From an uncultured Eubacteriales bacterium (GTDB lineage Bacteria; Bacillota; Clostridia; Christensenellales; Aristaeellaceae), in assembly GCA_900315315.1 (NCBI GenBank), contig OMYT01000029.1:1-41114 (forward strand): a stretch of 41,114 nucleotides of DNA, written 5' to 3'. Within the stretch, counting starts at the first letter, position 1, and each line of letters starts with the position of its first letter. A program made the position numbers and the translations under genes. This document shows positions 15,393 through 24,102 of the stretch, piece by piece. The notes under the pieces are model-generated. The model ran no database searches. It saw only the letters and a program-made list of their open reading frames with translations, and had not been told where the DNA came from.

Positions 15393-17783
15393 TTATTTCT
15401 CAATCCGGATATTGGTCAGGGCGCACTGGTCTCCGGTCAGCGCGACATAGATCTCACTGACATGATCCAGAATGGTCGTGGCGGTGTAGATCGCTATGCC
15501 GAGGTTGCATGTTTCCATCGTAACCCGGCTGCCGTCACGCCGGATCTTCACGGTACAGTCCATCCCGTTTTTATTGGTCTCTTTCCAGACATTCCATCCG
15601 GGGAAATCCCTTGTGTGGTCGATATGCGCATCGTTTTCGGCATGCATATCGGATTCCCAGTTTTCCCCGTCCAGGCGAAGGAGGACGAATTCCCGGAAAC
15701 CGGGTCCGTCAGCGTTTCCGTCTTCCGAAGTGAAAAGGGTGATGAACGGACAATGCCAGATCAGGCGCGCGGTCGGCAGACTCTGCGTGTGGAAAGTGAG
15801 TTCCATGCTGTCCGTGACCGGGATCCCTTTTGTCGTCTGTGAACGCCAGCCGTCGATTTGCAGATTCGGGATATCTCCTTCCGGGCAGCCGCGGATATAA
15901 CTGATCTCCTCAGCGATCCGCGGGATGGATCCCTCGTCCGCGTCAGTGTCTTCCCGGTCTACCCGGATATTGCTGATCATGCAGTGTTCCCCGGTGAGGG
16001 AGAGATAGGAAAAACGCGCACTGTCCGGCAGCGCGATAATGCATTCGACGGTTCTGCCTTTGCCGGAAATGCGGATGAGCACGTGATCCTTCACCCTTGT
16101 GGCTTCGACAGCATAACTGACATATTGCTTTCCGGAATTGTTCTCAGCCCCGGGATCCATCGGCTTTTCCCTTGTTTCGGCTTTTCGGGCGCCGTCACAG
16201 ACGACCTTGCCGTCAAAGCGGATGCGGGCATACTCGAAATAGAGCAGATCCCTCTTTTTGGCTTCCTCTTCGTGAATTCTGGCATCCAGGGCGTCGAAGA
16301 GCACCAGCGTCGGCAGGCAGTTTTCTTCGGGCAGGATTTCGTCCGGTTTGCTGTAAAGCTGAATCGTGGTTTTCTTCTGCGTGACCGGGATCCCTGTCGT
16401 ACACTCATGGAAGATCTCTTCGCATTTTAACCGGGTTGCGACCGAGTCATCGGTTCCGCTCTCTCTTTCCCGCATGGTGTATTCCATATCAAGATCAATC
16501 AGGTGGACCATGATCTTCGCGTATTCAGGGTCGAACTGTGTGCCGCTTCCTTTTACGATCTCCTCGCGCACCGTCTGCTGTGGGATAGGATCGCGATAGC
16601 TGCGTTTTGATGTCATCGCGTCGTATGCGTCCGCAACCCCGATAATCCGCGCAATATCCGGGATATCATTGCCTTTCAGTCCTGTCGGATAGCCGCGGCC
16701 GTCATAGCGTTCATGATGATAATGCGCCCCGATGCTCAGATAAGGCGACTGCTGAATGCTGGACAGAATCTGATTGCCCGTGACCGGATGCTGCTTGATC
16801 ATATCATATTCTTCATCAGTCAGCCGGCCGGGTTTATTGATGACGGCGCTGGGCACCCCGATCTTGCCGACATCATGCAGCAGCGCGGCAAAATACACCT
16901 GCTCGCACTCCTCCTCGGAAAGCCCGGCTTCCCGCGCAATCTGGGTGGAATACATGGCAACCCGGGCCGAATGGCCGTGGGTGTAAGGATCTTTGGCGTC
17001 AATTGCCGAGGCCAGCGCTTCCGCCGTCTGCTCGAAGAGGAGATGTTCTCTTTCCCGTTCTTCTTTATAATGTTTGATCTCCAGTGCTCGGCTGCGTGCC
17101 ACTTCCTTATTCAGGTCCCGCAGAGCGAAAATATAAAGCAGCGCGGCACCTACGGCAACCGAGATATTATTCAGCGAGAGGCCGTACATGAATAATTGAA
17201 GCACGGAAGCCGCAATGGTCAGTCCGGTAAACAGAAGCAGTGAAAGCCCTACGCTTCGGCTTAGCCGTCTGTAATACTGAAGTGTAACAGTCATTTGCAA
17301 AACCAGAATGATAAAGGGAATCGCATAGCAAAGGAGGTATCCCGGCGCGCGCTGGTAACGGTTCATCTCATCAAAGGTGTAATAGAATCCGGTGAACTGT
17401 GAGATGATCACCAGTGCAATTCCCACAAGCGCCAGAATCTTTGCGGCTTTCAGGCGTTTCGGAACAGCATCCAGTTTCCCTTCGTGGGTAAACAGATCGA
17501 TCAGGTACATGTTAAGCGCGTAGATCACCACAAGCATCAGGAAAAACACCAGGAAATTGCAGATCCGCACCATCCACCAGCCTGTGGTGCTGGTATCGCC
17601 TCTGAACATATAAGCACGACGGTCGGCAATCATCAGGAACATGGCGCTGATTTCCAGCAGCATCAGTGCTTTTTTGCGCGGCTTGGACATCGTGTCCGTC
17701 AGGTGCACGAGCAATGCCAGGATTCCGCAGATACCGGTCAGAATCATCATGATATCTGCCTGAATTGATTTCAGAAATTCCAC
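15393..17783 (-). CDS. Seven-helix membrane HD-GYP phosphodiesterase with C-terminal beta repeats
   Basis: The 796-residue protein has seven predicted membrane helices in the first 240 residues, then a short coiled segment (EIKHYKEEREREHLLFEQ). An HD-GYP domain follows at about 255-450, with HGHS, His303-Asp304 in HDVGKIG and GYP at 364-366, and GTQFDP. HD-GYP enzymes hydrolyse cyclic di-GMP or related dinucleotides. The last 330 residues are beta-rich and hold two related units ending SLTGEHCMISNIRV and ALTGDQCALTNIRI. I chose GTG 17783 as start because AAGGAGGG stands nine bases upstream; a GTG at 17876 would add 31 residues but has no ribosome site. No cyclase gene is adjacent. Confidence 0.85.
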   Translation of the reverse strand: MEFLKSIQADIMMILTGICGILALLVHLTDTMSKPRKKALMLLEISAMFLMIADRRAYMFRGDTSTTGWWMVRICNFLVFFLMLVVIYALNMYLIDLFTHEGKLDAVPKRLKAAKILALVGIALVIISQFTGFYYTFDEMNRYQRAPGYLLCYAIPFIILVLQMTVTLQYYRRLSRSVGLSLLLFTGLTIAASVLQLFMYGLSLNNISVAVGAALLYIFALRDLNKEVARSRALEIKHYKEEREREHLLFEQTAEALASAIDAKDPYTHGHSARVAMYSTQIAREAGLSEEECEQVYFAALLHDVGKIGVPSAVINKPGRLTDEEYDMIKQHPVTGNQILSSIQQSPYLSIGAHYHHERYDGRGYPTGLKGNDIPDIARIIGVADAYDAMTSKRSYRDPIPQQTVREEIVKGSGTQFDPEYAKIMVHLIDLDMEYTMRERESGTDDSVATRLKCEEIFHECTTGIPVTQKKTTIQLYSKPDEILPEENCLPTLVLFDALDARIHEEEAKKRDLLYFEYARIRFDGKVVCDGARKAETREKPMDPGAENNSGKQYVSYAVEATRVKDHVLIRISGKGRTVECIIALPDSARFSYLSLTGEHCMISNIRVDREDTDADEGSIPRIAEEISYIRGCPEGDIPNLQIDGWRSQTTKGIPVTDSMELTFHTQSLPTARLIWHCPFITLFTSEDGNADGPGFREFVLLRLDGENWESDMHAENDAHIDHTRDFPGWNVWKETNKNGMDCTVKIRRDGSRVTMETCNLGIAIYTATTILDHVSEIYVALTGDQCALTNIRIEK

Positions 17784-18126
17784 GATCCACGGCCCTCCTT
17801 GTATTGACGGCAGATGAAACAGAAAAGCGATATGAATAAGGAAAGGGATAATTATCATATTTTCGACGCACGGCACGAAAAATCCTGCACATCTTGTGTT
17901 CAGCGCCCAGATACTCTGACCCGATCATGCCCCTCTGCATCATCGGGATTCATTATAACAGCCTCAGGAACAGTTCTCAACTTGTTGCTGCCGGGCATGA
18001 GCGATGATTTCCCGTTGACTGAAAAACCGTATTCGGATAAGATGAATACCGCAAAGACATCAAATGTATATTCATATCCCGGATCCGGATCAATTCATGA
18101 AATCCATTTGCAGAGGAGGAACAGCG
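17784..18126. other. Divergent intergenic region between HD-GYP and GTPase genes
   Basis: It holds the GTPase promoter at 18015-18043 and, for the HD-GYP gene, only weak -10 candidates (TATGAT near 17858 on the minus strand) without a good -35. No small gene is convincing. Confidence 0.4.
18015..18043 (+). promoter_or_regulatory. Promoter of the GTPase-nuclease fusion gene
   Basis: TTGACT (18015-18020), 17-base spacer and TAAGAT (18038-18043), 84 bases before the start codon. Confidence 0.65.
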
Positions 18127-20769
18127 ATGGGCGGGAAGCTGACAGTCGGGCTGGCGGCGCACGTGGACGCCGGGAAAACCACCCTGTCGGAAGCGATGCT
18201 GTTCCTCAGCGGGAGCGTGCGCAGGCAGGGAAGGGTGGACCACGGGGACGCCTTCCTGGACACCGAGCAGATGGAAAAAGAGCGGGGCATCACGATCTTC
18301 TCCAAGGAAGCGCGGCTGACATGGAAGAAGACGGACATCACGCTGGTGGATACGCCCGGGCATACGGACTTTGCCGGTGAGGCGGAACGGGCGGTAGGCG
18401 TCATGGACGCGGCGGTGCTGGTGATCAGCGCGCCGGACGGGATCCAGAGCCATACGCGCACGATCTGGAAACTGCTGGAGAAAAACGGGATTCCGGTGAT
18501 TCTGTTTGCAAACAAGACAGACCGATATACGGGGAGCCGGGAGGAAATGATCTCGTCCCTGGCTTCCCTGAGCGAGCAGATCATCGACTTTACGGAGGAT
18601 CCGGCGGAAAAGATCGCCCTGTGCGATGAAACGTGCCTGGACCTGTATCTGCGGGAAGGCGGGATTCCGGAAAGCCGGATCCGTTCCATGACGCGGGAGA
18701 GAAAACTGTTTCCCTGCTTTTTCGGCGCGGCGCTGCGCAACGAAGGCATCGAACCGCTGCTGGACTTCCTGGCCGGGTTCGCGGAGGGCATGGAGAGGCC
18801 GAAGGAATTCGGCGCGAAGGTATACAAGGTCGCGAGGGATCCGCAGGGCGCCCGGCTGACCTTCCTGAAGGTGACGGGCGGATGCCTGAAAGCCCGGGAT
18901 CCGCTGAGCGGCGGAACCGGTGAAGACCCCTGGACGGAAAAGATCGCGGAGATCCGCCTGTACTCCGGGGCGCGGTTCACGGCGGTGCCGAAGGCGGAGG
19001 CGGGCGAGGTCTGCTGCGTGACCGGGCTGACGAAGGCGATACCCGGGGACGGGTTCGGCGCCGAAGCGCGCGGGAGCGGGCAGACGCTGCGCCCCTGCTA
19101 CGCATGCCGGGTGGTCCCGGAAAGGGGCGCGGACATCCACCGGGTGCTGGACTGCCTGAAAACGCTGGAGGAGGAAGAACCCCTTCTGCAGACGGAATAC
19201 ATTGAAGCAAAACGGGAGATCCGCGTGCATTCCATGGGGGACATCTACCTGGAGGTGCTGCGCCGGCAGATGCAGGACCGCTTCGGGATCGGCATCTCCT
19301 TCGAGGACAGCAGCGTGCTGTACCGCGAGACGATCGCCGGGCCGGTGGAAGGCGTCGGCCACTATGAGCCCCTGCGCCACTACGCGGAGGTACACCTGTG
19401 GCTGGAACCGCTGCCGGCGGGGAGCGGGCTGGCATTCGCGGCGGACATCTCCACGGACGATCTGGCGCTGAACTGGCAGCGGCTGATCCTGACCCACCTG
19501 CAGGAGAAGACGCATCGCGGCGTGCTGACCGGATCGCCGATCACAGATATGCGGATCACGCTGGTGAACGGGAAGGCCCATCTGAAGCACACGGAGGGCG
19601 GGGATTTCCGCCAGGCGACATACCGGGCCCTGCGCCAGGGACTGATGAAAGCGGAAAGTGTGCTGCTGGAACCGTATGTGCAGCTGGAGATCACCGCGCC
19701 GGCGGAATTCCTCGGGCGGATCATGAACGATCTTTCCCTGATGGGCGGGAAACCCGAGGCACCGGAGGACGCGGAAGAGGGAACCCGACGGATCCGGGCG
19801 ATTGTGCCGGCAGGCGCGTGCCGGAACTACGGGCGGGAGCTGAGCGCCCAGACGAAGGGACAGGGCCGGATGACGGCGGCTTTCCACGCATACCTGCCCT
19901 GCGCGGACGCGGAGAGCGTGATTGCCGCGCGGGGATATGATCCTGTGCGGGACGTGATGAACAGCCCGGACTCCGTATTCTGCTCCCACGGCGCAGGGGT
20001 GACTGTTCCCTGGGATCAGGCGGAGCAGTATATGCACCTGCCGATGAGAAGCAATTCAGCAGCCAAAAATCCCGGGGACGGTGTTGCCGGTTCGGCAGCC
20101 AAAGGGACCGGAAAAGCTGCACTGCTGCCGCATGAGGAAGATGAGGCGCTGCGGGTGATCTTCGAGAAAACATACGGGCCGGCGAAGACCAGGCAGCTGA
20201 TGGCGCCGGTGCCGAAGGAAGCGCCGGCGGAGACCGGGCCGGAAGAGCGGAAAGCGCTGCCGCCGGAGCGGGAGATCCTGCTGGTGGACGGGTACAACGT
20301 ATTGTTCGCGTGGGAGGAATGGAAACCGCTGCTGCCGGAGCATTTCGACGCGGCGAGAGAGCAGCTGACGGACCTGATGTGCGACTATGCCGGGATGACG
20401 GGTAAGGATGTGATCCTCGTGTTCGACGCGTACAAGGTGAAGGGGAACCCCGGATCCGCGGAAAAGCGGAGGAACATCTATGTGGTCTACACAAGGGAAG
20501 CGCAGACGGCCGACGCCTATATCGAAAAAACAACGCTGCTGGCCCGGCAGAAGGCGCGGGTGCGCGTGGTGACCTCCGATCGGCCGGAACAGCTGATCGC
20601 CCTGGGAAACGAAGCGATGAGAACCTCGGCGAGGGAATTCCGCCGGGAAGTGGAACAGGTGCAGGGAAGCATCCGGGAATTCATTGAGAAGAACAACCGC
20701 CCGGGGAGTGAACGGTCCCTGGAACGGCTGTATAAAGACGCATGGAGAAAACAAAAGCAGCAGAATTGA
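18127..20769 (+). CDS. TetM/EF-G-like ribosomal GTPase fused to a YacP/Rae1-like NYN nuclease domain
   Basis: The 880-residue protein joins two ribosome-related parts. Residues 1 to about 650 resemble the TetM/TetO/EF-G family: G1 AHVDAGKTT (11-19), switch ERGITIFS, G3 DTPGH, G4 NKTD, then EF-G-type domains with GPVEGVGHYEPLRHYAEV and the domain IV/V stretch up to NYGRELSAQTKGQGRM. After a low-complexity linker, residues about 715-860 form a NYN/PIN-like domain with acidic residues Asp721 (LVDGYNV), Asp767 (VFDAYKV), Asp796 (ADAYIEK) and Asp818 (VTSD), all as in YacP. YacP of Bacillus (Rae1) cuts mRNA in the ribosomal A site. The start has AGAGGAGGAA before ATG. Tetracycline resistance is not implied. 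The start at 18064 is rejected for lack of a ribosome site. Confidence 0.88.
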   Translation: MGGKLTVGLAAHVDAGKTTLSEAMLFLSGSVRRQGRVDHGDAFLDTEQMEKERGITIFSKEARLTWKKTDITLVDTPGHTDFAGEAERAVGVMDAAVLVISAPDGIQSHTRTIWKLLEKNGIPVILFANKTDRYTGSREEMISSLASLSEQIIDFTEDPAEKIALCDETCLDLYLREGGIPESRIRSMTRERKLFPCFFGAALRNEGIEPLLDFLAGFAEGMERPKEFGAKVYKVARDPQGARLTFLKVTGGCLKARDPLSGGTGEDPWTEKIAEIRLYSGARFTAVPKAEAGEVCCVTGLTKAIPGDGFGAEARGSGQTLRPCYACRVVPERGADIHRVLDCLKTLEEEEPLLQTEYIEAKREIRVHSMGDIYLEVLRRQMQDRFGIGISFEDSSVLYRETIAGPVEGVGHYEPLRHYAEVHLWLEPLPAGSGLAFAADISTDDLALNWQRLILTHLQEKTHRGVLTGSPITDMRITLVNGKAHLKHTEGGDFRQATYRALRQGLMKAESVLLEPYVQLEITAPAEFLGRIMNDLSLMGGKPEAPEDAEEGTRRIRAIVPAGACRNYGRELSAQTKGQGRMTAAFHAYLPCADAESVIAARGYDPVRDVMNSPDSVFCSHGAGVTVPWDQAEQYMHLPMRSNSAAKNPGDGVAGSAAKGTGKAALLPHEEDEALRVIFEKTYGPAKTRQLMAPVPKEAPAETGPEERKALPPEREILLVDGYNVLFAWEEWKPLLPEHFDAAREQLTDLMCDYAGMTGKDVILVFDAYKVKGNPGSAEKRRNIYVVYTREAQTADAYIEKTTLLARQKARVRVVTSDRPEQLIALGNEAMRTSAREFRREVEQVQGSIREFIEKNNRPGSERSLERLYKDAWRKQKQQN

Positions 20770-20794
20770 TAACGGGACTGGAATGTGGTATAGT
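20766..20794 (+). promoter_or_regulatory. Promoter of the DUF3048 gene
   Basis: TTGATA (20766-20771), 17-base spacer and TATAGT (20789-20794). The -35 overlaps the stop codon of the fusion gene. Confidence 0.65.
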
Positions 20795-20862
20795 AATCAC
20801 GACGAAAAAACGAAGAACAGACTGCGGGAAACGGAGCAGTCTGACATAGAAGGAGAAACGGT

Positions 20863-21936
20863 ATGCGAAAACTGATTTGTGTCTGCCTGGCGGTGATGCT
20901 GCTGGCCGGGGTCTGCATCGCCTGCGCGGAAGAGAAGATCATCGAGGTTGAGAACAAGGTGCCTATTCCCAAGCTGGCCCCCAAAGACCGCGCGGCGGCA
21001 GCGGGAGAGAGCCCGTTTACCGGCCTGCCGGCCAGCGGAGAGGCCTATACGCCGATCATGGTTCCGCTGGACAATTCCCCGGAAGGACATCCGCTGTGGG
21101 GAATCGGCGATGCCAGTGTTCTTTTCCAGATTCCGCTGTCGGACAACGGATCCACGAGGCTGATGGCCCTTTTCGGGGACACTTATCCGGAACAGGTGGG
21201 CGGCGTCCGTTCCGCCCGCATGACGATGCTCCCCCTGGTCAGGGCCTTCAACGCGGTTTTCGCCTACGCGGGAATGCCGCCGATCAAAACCGGGCCGGTC
21301 AGCGTGGACACGTGGATGACGGAATGGGGATTCCGAAAACCGACGCGCCACTATAACCTGCTGGGCGACGAATACCGGGAGCGCGTGTCCTTCGTTGCAG
21401 ATCCGCACAACCTGAGCGCCCATGTAAAAGATCTTCACATTCACCTGACCCAGAGACAGATGGATTATGAAGGCAGGGCGTTCCTGTTCACCGATGAGCC
21501 GCTGGACAGGGGAGAGAAAGCCGCGGTGATCTCCGTCCAGTACAGGAACCATAAGAGCCCCTCCAAAACCAGCCCCAACAGCGCAAGCACCTTTACCTGG
21601 AACCCGGAAAAGGGATACATCCGCACTTCCGCGGCCGGCGAGACGACGGACAGGAACGGCGGCGAAGCGATCCCGTTCGCCAATGTGATCATCATGCGGG
21701 TTCCGCTGCAATGGGAAAAGAGCTATCCCTATTACGCAGCCCAGATGCAGGGCAGCGGGCAGGCGGACATCTTCCAGAACGGCCGCTATATCCAGGGAGC
21801 ATGGACGCACCCGAATGATACGGACCGGCTGGTTTTCCTGGACGAGACGGGGAAAGAGCTTGCTTTTCAGCGGGGAAAAACGTTTATCGTGGTGGGGGAT
21901 GAAATCATCGTATCCTACAGCGACGATTCACAATAA
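20863..21936 (+). CDS. DUF3048 (YerB-like) secreted protein
   Basis: The 357-residue protein has a signal peptide (MRKLICVCLAVMLLAGVCIACA) and then a DUF3048 domain. Typical marks are SPFTGLPAS, PIMVPLDNSPEGHPLWG, the VRSARMTMLPLV segment and a C-terminal part with FTWNPEKGYIRT. Family members such as YerB of Bacillus are surface lipoproteins of unknown function. Here Cys residues occur in the signal region (GVCIAC), so lipid attachment is possible, though the lipobox is not ideal. AGAAGGAGAA precedes the ATG. It has its own promoter and terminator. Confidence 0.85.
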   Translation: MRKLICVCLAVMLLAGVCIACAEEKIIEVENKVPIPKLAPKDRAAAAGESPFTGLPASGEAYTPIMVPLDNSPEGHPLWGIGDASVLFQIPLSDNGSTRLMALFGDTYPEQVGGVRSARMTMLPLVRAFNAVFAYAGMPPIKTGPVSVDTWMTEWGFRKPTRHYNLLGDEYRERVSFVADPHNLSAHVKDLHIHLTQRQMDYEGRAFLFTDEPLDRGEKAAVISVQYRNHKSPSKTSPNSASTFTWNPEKGYIRTSAAGETTDRNGGEAIPFANVIIMRVPLQWEKSYPYYAAQMQGSGQADIFQNGRYIQGAWTHPNDTDRLVFLDETGKELAFQRGKTFIVVGDEIIVSYSDDSQ

Positions 21937-21945
21937 AGCAAAACA

Positions 21946-21980
21946 GGGGGAGGCCTCCGGGCGGGGCCTCCTCTGCCTTT
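21946..21980 (+). terminator. Terminator of the DUF3048 gene
   Basis: GGAGGCC and GGCCTCC pair over a loop of about nine bases, followed by TCTGCCTTT. Confidence 0.6.
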
Positions 21981-22122
21981 AAAACGCGCCCGGGGAAAAG
22001 ACCCGGACAAAAAAACGCGCAGCAGGCGGGAACTTTTTCCGGGAGGGCCGCGTCTGACAGCATGAAAGCGAACATATGCGCGCGGAAAAGGACGCGGGCT
22101 GAAGGGACAAGGAGAAATGACG

Positions 22123-24054
22123 ATGAAAAAACGGTTTTTGATCCCGATGCTCCTGGTGATGATCCTGGCTCTGGGGCTCTCCGCCGCCGGCGCGGAGACG
22201 GGTGCGGGAGACAAGTACATGAAGGTAACGATGCAGTTTTCCACCAAGCAGGTGGAGGCGGGGGATACGATTCACGTTGAGATCGGCCTGACCAATCTGA
22301 CGGGAGATGAAACCCCGGTCATGCTGTATGACCCGGGCAAGAAGCTGATTGCGGAGTTCGGGAAACCGGTGCTGAAAGACGGGGAAGGAATCTCCTGGGC
22401 CGGGGACTGGACCGTGACCGAAAAGCAGGTGGAAGAGGGAAGGATCACCTTCGCTGTAAGGTATTATGAGACAAACGAAAACGGAGAGATGAGTTCCCAT
22501 ATCAAGAACTTCTCGAAGAAGATTGTTTCAAAGGCGGCGGAAAGTGCCGGGCCCTCAGCGGAACCGACGCCTGAACCCACGCCCGAACCCACGGCCGCGC
22601 CGGAGATCCGCGGAGACGTCTTCCTCTACGGCGTATACCGGCCGAATCCCGGCATGGGATGGGTTGCGGTCGGCGCGCTGGACTCGGCCGGAGACCTGTG
22701 GATCGCGGAAAAGGCGGACGTACCGTGGCCGGCGACAACCGAGCGCATCATGGAAATGCTGAAGGAACGCCGGGGAATGAAGCTGATGTACAACGTGCTG
22801 GGCTCGCGCTGCGACGGGTTCATCATGGACAAAGAATGGCTGCGGGACATGAAGATCATGGCGGAAACGGTTCCCGCGCAGGAAGGACAGCCGAAGAAGA
22901 CCGGCATCGACATCAGGGAACAGGCGGTTTACGCGATGCGGCCCGGGGAAAACAACAAGCCGGAATCGGTGCTGCTCGGCATGGGCGGGAGTTCCCTGTT
23001 CGAGAACAAAGACCCGGGGGCCCAGGAGATGTACCGCTGGATGTGGCGGCAGCTGAACCTGGTCGAAATTTTCGGGAATTCCGCCGGAGTTGCCTCGGCC
23101 ATCGAACCGAAAGGATTTGAAGCGGTTTCCGTGAAGGATTTCTTCGGCCTGAAGGAAGGCGCGGAGGAAGCGGAGATCACCGCGGAGATGACGGACTGTG
23201 AGGAGGGACTCATTCCGGCGGAGATGACGAAGGAGGAAACGGAGCAGATCCGGAAAATCGCCCGGCTGGGCCTGATCACCGGCAAAAGGAACAGCATGCA
23301 GGTGACCGGCGGAACAATGCGCTATCACTTCCGGGACGCGGAAGGAAACGACCTGGGTACGATTGAAACCTATGAGCGGACGGCCCGGGACGAAGACGGG
23401 GAAGAGAAGACGACGAACCTGCTGGCCGTGGCAAACGACGGCATGTACATCATCGCGGTGAAGCCGGAACCGGTCGATACGCTGACGGAGAAGGAACAGC
23501 GGCTGCTGACCTTTACGCTGGACGGGGTGGATTACACGATCGGAAAGAGCACGCCCCGGGACATGATCAACAACGGGTGGAACTGCTTCCAGGAATGGGA
23601 CGGTACGCTGAGCTTTTCGGACGCGGAGGGTTATTCCTCGATTCTGGTGTGGACCGGGGGAGGCAGCATCGACGAACCGATCAGCGCGATTTCCTCCCAG
23701 TTCGCCTACGAGCTGGACATCAGCTACTACGGGTTTGACGGGATCGCGGATCCGGATAACGAGGCGGACATGGACACGATCTGGAGAAACAAATATCTGG
23801 ACAGGCTGGAAGCGGAAGGATACGACGTTGCACGGGACGACGACGAGGACGACGAGCCCGATCCGGATGAGGAAGATGACGGCCGGAACTGGAACCCGAT
23901 GACGGAATGGCTGAAGCAGGAGATGGGCGGCGTGGCCATCGACAACGGCCCGGAGGCTGAAGTAAAACTCAGCGACGGGCGCACGCTGTACATGCATGCA
24001 GCGGCCTCCCCGATCAACCTGTCCCTCTGGGGAGAGAGCGAAAACAAAGACTGA
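22123..24054 (+). CDS. Secreted protein with proline-threonine linker, unknown function
   Basis: I do not recognise this 643-residue protein. A signal peptide (MKKRFLIPMLLVMILALGLSAAGA) is followed by an immunoglobulin-like beta domain (about 30-125, KVTMQFSTKQVEAGDTIHVEIGLTNL), the sort found in surface adhesion or substrate-binding proteins. A linker of EPTPEPTPEPT (about 145-160) leads to a large mixed domain ending in an acidic stretch (DDDEDDEPDPDEEDD near 575). The start at 22123 is preferred because AAGGAG lies eight bases upstream; the ATG two codons earlier has too short a gap. The next secreted protein follows 48 bases later, so the two may share a transcript. Confidence 0.7.
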   Translation: MKKRFLIPMLLVMILALGLSAAGAETGAGDKYMKVTMQFSTKQVEAGDTIHVEIGLTNLTGDETPVMLYDPGKKLIAEFGKPVLKDGEGISWAGDWTVTEKQVEEGRITFAVRYYETNENGEMSSHIKNFSKKIVSKAAESAGPSAEPTPEPTPEPTAAPEIRGDVFLYGVYRPNPGMGWVAVGALDSAGDLWIAEKADVPWPATTERIMEMLKERRGMKLMYNVLGSRCDGFIMDKEWLRDMKIMAETVPAQEGQPKKTGIDIREQAVYAMRPGENNKPESVLLGMGGSSLFENKDPGAQEMYRWMWRQLNLVEIFGNSAGVASAIEPKGFEAVSVKDFFGLKEGAEEAEITAEMTDCEEGLIPAEMTKEETEQIRKIARLGLITGKRNSMQVTGGTMRYHFRDAEGNDLGTIETYERTARDEDGEEKTTNLLAVANDGMYIIAVKPEPVDTLTEKEQRLLTFTLDGVDYTIGKSTPRDMINNGWNCFQEWDGTLSFSDAEGYSSILVWTGGGSIDEPISAISSQFAYELDISYYGFDGIADPDNEADMDTIWRNKYLDRLEAEGYDVARDDDEDDEPDPDEEDDGRNWNPMTEWLKQEMGGVAIDNGPEAEVKLSDGRTLYMHAAASPINLSLWGESENKD

Positions 24055-24102
24055 CCAGGGGAAAGACAATACAGAAAATAAAGAAAAGGAGAGTTACCCG
24101 AA

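Noticed and set aside
17977-20037. Long minus-strand open frame of 686 codons
   Set aside because: It is antisense to the GTPase-nuclease gene, has Arg/His/Gln-rich composition typical of a GC-rich shadow frame, and lacks a ribosome site.
18127-20769. Tetracycline resistance gene
   Set aside because: The GTPase half is Tet/EF-G-like, but it is divergent and carries a nuclease domain. Nothing in the sequence shows drug resistance.
22003-22040. Second terminator after the DUF3048 gene
   Set aside because: CCGGG/CCCGG can pair, but what follows on the plus strand is an A run, not U.
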